Assembly: GCF_900106775.1 (NCBI RefSeq) | Contig: NZ_FNNQ01000015.1 | Location: 1-64,000 of the forward strand | DNA: 64,000 nt | DNA from: Marininema mesophilum | GTDB lineage: Bacteria > Bacillota > Bacilli > Thermoactinomycetales > DSM-45169 | Direction of reading: 5' to 3' | Shown here: one piece after another, positions 62,180 to 64,000 of the stretch | Layout: each line of letters begins with the position of its first letter | Numbering within the stretch: position 1 is the stretch's first letter | The notes under the pieces: model-generated | What the model was told of the DNA's origin: nothing | Databases searched by the model: none | Seen by the model: only the letters and a program-made list of their open reading frames with translations | Program-made: the position numbers and the translations under genes

Positions 62180-63652
62180 TTGCGTAATCATTTTAACCTT
62201 CATCGGAAGATCCCAAAGCAGAAAATTTCGTCGAGAAGAAATCTACGATCATTGCGATGGAAGCCACTCCTGATTATCTCTTTGCTAGTGCTATTTCTAG
62301 GTGGCAGCTTCTGGGGAGGACGAGTCCTCATTAACAATGAAATTCAGAAAAATGAAAAAGTAATCAGCCAAGGGGCACAGAGCTACCCAACCAATCCTAC
62401 CCTCGTCGACAGTGAGGAGGATTCGACCATGGACCCCTATGGGATCGATGAGGACACGGATTGGTGGAAACCAGGTCACCCCACTGCTGATGCTAAAGGA
62501 CCATCCTCGCCAACCGTAAAAAATTTGTCCCCACCTTCGAAAAGCAAGAGTAACACGCACACAATCCTTCATAATAACTGGCACAATCCTGACCTCACAC
62601 GTCAACCAAGCAAACTAACTCACCAACCAGTTAACAAACCCGATTCTATCCGCTCACAATCGAAAAGACCCTCTACACCTCACTCACCAAAAGGACTTCT
62701 TAAACTCTCCGTATGGGTTCCCTGGTGGGAGAAAACGTCTACTCTGTCCAACCTCCAACAACACGCAGATCAAATTGATGGGATAAACCCCCTTGGCCAT
62801 GAATTAGAACCTGATGGAAGGATCTATCTACGTAAAGGGGCCTCATTAAACAATGAACTTATCAGCACAGCTCGAAAGTCACACATAGAGATCCTCCCTG
62901 TGCTAGGCAACTCCCATTCTGCTTCACTGATCCATAATCTCCTTAATAATGAAAAAAAACGTAAAAAAACCATTCAACATATTCGTCACTGGTTAGCAGA
63001 AAATCAATACGACGGGGTAGAACTTCAGTTTCAACCCCTATTGGAAAAGGATCGAGATTCCTTTTCTCTGTTCGTTGAAGAATTAGCCACAGCTCTTCAC
63101 CAGGACCAACGCCTGCTCACCGTCGCCGTTCACCCTAAAACGACAGAGCCAGGAGGTGAGCCCCCTCAACGAGCCCAGGATTGGAAGCGAATCGGCCGTG
63201 CTGCAGATCAAGTGAAAATTATGGCCTGGAACTATAGTTGGGGGACCCCTGGACCCTCTGCTCCACAGGCCTGGCTTGATGATGTACTCACCCTAGCAGA
63301 AAAGGAAATTCCCCCTACCAAAATTACCGTTAGCCTTTCTGCCTTAGGGAACTACTGGCCTGGAGGAAAAAAGCAATACGCTCTCTTCCATCACCAACTA
63401 CCTCAATGGAAGCAAACAGGAGCTAAACAGAAGAGCCTGGCTCCAGGGGAAGAGCCCTGCTATGTAATGAATTCACCCTCTACCCCCATCACAGGTTGTG
63501 TTCCCAATGCTTCCAGCCTTTTTGCTAAGTTAAAAGGAGTAATAAAAAATCACCCGACCATTCAAAGTTGGTCCCTCTGGTTCCTGGGGGCTGAGGACCC
63601 TAAGATATGGAATCTTCTAAAGAAGCTAGAAACACAAAAAAGCACCGATTGA
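62180..63652 (+). CDS. GH18-like membrane-anchored protein with an altered catalytic motif
   Basis: 490 residues. A basic start and one membrane helix (about 30-50) are followed by a Pro/Ser/Lys-rich linker to about 170, then a GH18-like barrel (LSVWVPWWEK, DQIDGINPLGHEL, IEILPVLG, VKIMAWNYSWGTPG). The catalytic strand that normally reads DGxDxDxE here reads DGVELQFQ, so the acidic residues, including the catalytic Glu, are replaced. The MAWNY motif and barrel are kept, suggesting a binding role or changed chemistry. The TTG start at 62180 is supported by GAGAGGAGG upstream. Relatives in spore-formers act on cortex peptidoglycan (SleL/YaaH). Confidence 0.8.
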   Translation: MRNHFNLHRKIPKQKISSRRNLRSLRWKPLLIISLLVLFLGGSFWGGRVLINNEIQKNEKVISQGAQSYPTNPTLVDSEEDSTMDPYGIDEDTDWWKPGHPTADAKGPSSPTVKNLSPPSKSKSNTHTILHNNWHNPDLTRQPSKLTHQPVNKPDSIRSQSKRPSTPHSPKGLLKLSVWVPWWEKTSTLSNLQQHADQIDGINPLGHELEPDGRIYLRKGASLNNELISTARKSHIEILPVLGNSHSASLIHNLLNNEKKRKKTIQHIRHWLAENQYDGVELQFQPLLEKDRDSFSLFVEELATALHQDQRLLTVAVHPKTTEPGGEPPQRAQDWKRIGRAADQVKIMAWNYSWGTPGPSAPQAWLDDVLTLAEKEIPPTKITVSLSALGNYWPGGKKQYALFHHQLPQWKQTGAKQKSLAPGEEPCYVMNSPSTPITGCVPNASSLFAKLKGVIKNHPTIQSWSLWFLGAEDPKIWNLLKKLETQKSTD

Positions 63653-63663
63653 TCGGTGCTTTT
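63636..63663. terminator. Bidirectional terminator
   Basis: AAAAAAGCACCGA (63636-63648) pairs with TCGGTGCTTTTT (from 63653) around TTGA. It ends both the GH18-like gene and, on the minus strand, the tRNA transcript. Confidence 0.88.
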
Positions 63664-63740
<77 letters not shown>

Positions 63741-63886
63741 ATATTAATTGCTATCGTTCATGAAATGGAGCGGAAAAACTTCGTCTGTTAAGTTGAAGGC
63801 CAGCCACTTCCAACCAGTCCATCAACAGCGACAAGACAAACTTTATAATAGATCTTACTTAATGTCAAGGAAAAATAAATTTTTTA

Positions 63887-64000
63887 TCACTCTACGATAC
63901 CGTATTCATCTAAATGGAGTTTGCACGTTACCTTTATTTTGACATGAGGATACTGCTCTTTCCATTTTACAGCATTAAATTTACGATTACGACTACGTAC
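63887..64000 (-). CDS. Possible C-terminal end of a gene running off the window
   Basis: An open minus-strand frame of 37 codons enters from the right edge and stops at 63887, with sense such as RKFNAVKWKEQYPHVKIKV and ending DEYGIVE. It is basic and looks coding-like, but is too short to assign to a family. It lies about 145 bp upstream of the tRNA-Arg gene. It could be a mobile-element protein or a chance frame. Confidence 0.35.
   Translation of the reverse strand, partial: VRSRNRKFNAVKWKEQYPHVKIKVTCKLHLDEYGIVE

Overview
The window looks like a chromosomal segment from a spore-forming Bacillales-type Firmicute. It has Gram-positive ribosome-binding sites (AAGGAGG), a LiaFSR-like operon, Pit/DUF47 phosphate uptake genes, a PepV dipeptidase, an AsnO-type asparagine synthetase, MnmA and a GerPA/PF-like small protein. 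A thermoactinomycete-like host is a reasonable guess, but no rRNA or phylogenetic marker was analysed.

Positions 1-31,200 (minus strand) hold a hybrid NRPS/PKS operon. In transcription order it encodes a type II thioesterase, NRPS-1 (half C-A-PCP-C-A-PCP), a PKS (KS-AT-ACP-reductase), NRPS-2 (starter-type C-A-PCP-E), a serine peptidase fused to an ABC exporter, and NRPS-3 (C-A-PCP-E-C-A-PCP-C-A-PCP-C). Gene order does not match a sensible assembly order. Lipo-initiation at NRPS-2 (specificity code reads as Asn, then epimerised), extension by NRPS-3, transfer through its terminal C domain to the half-C start of NRPS-1, and final extension and reductive release by the PKS would use every domain. 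This is the N-acyl-D-Asn prodrug logic of colibactin, xenocoumacin and zwittermicin. The exported prodrug would be cleaved by the S12 peptidase half of the fusion. A fatty-acid desaturase and a serine hydrolase lie just upstream.

Positions 35,500-40,900 hold a second candidate natural-product system. A 20-residue peptide gene, too short for ordinary gene calling, has a near-consensus promoter and a perfect ribosome-binding site and is followed by a strong hairpin. Downstream on the same strand are a MccB-like RRE/E1 adenylyltransferase and an MFS exporter. This is the layout of microcin C operons (mccA-hairpin-mccB-mccC). A solitary tnpB element of the IS200/IS605 type separates the peptide gene from the enzyme. 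A divergent AraC/GyrI-type regulator sits on the other side.

Positions 41,000-64,000 are mostly housekeeping: a histidine phosphatase and alpha/beta hydrolase pair, pepV, an inositol-phosphatase-like gene, a zinc phospholipase C-like gene, pit/DUF47, a large MMPL exporter, asparagine synthetase, a TPR protein, mnmA, a LiaFSR-like operon, a Vpr-like secreted subtilase, a GH18-like protein that has lost its acidic catalytic motif, and tRNA-Arg(ACG). Many convergent gene pairs are separated by clear hairpin terminators. All assignments were made by reading motifs; no database search was run.
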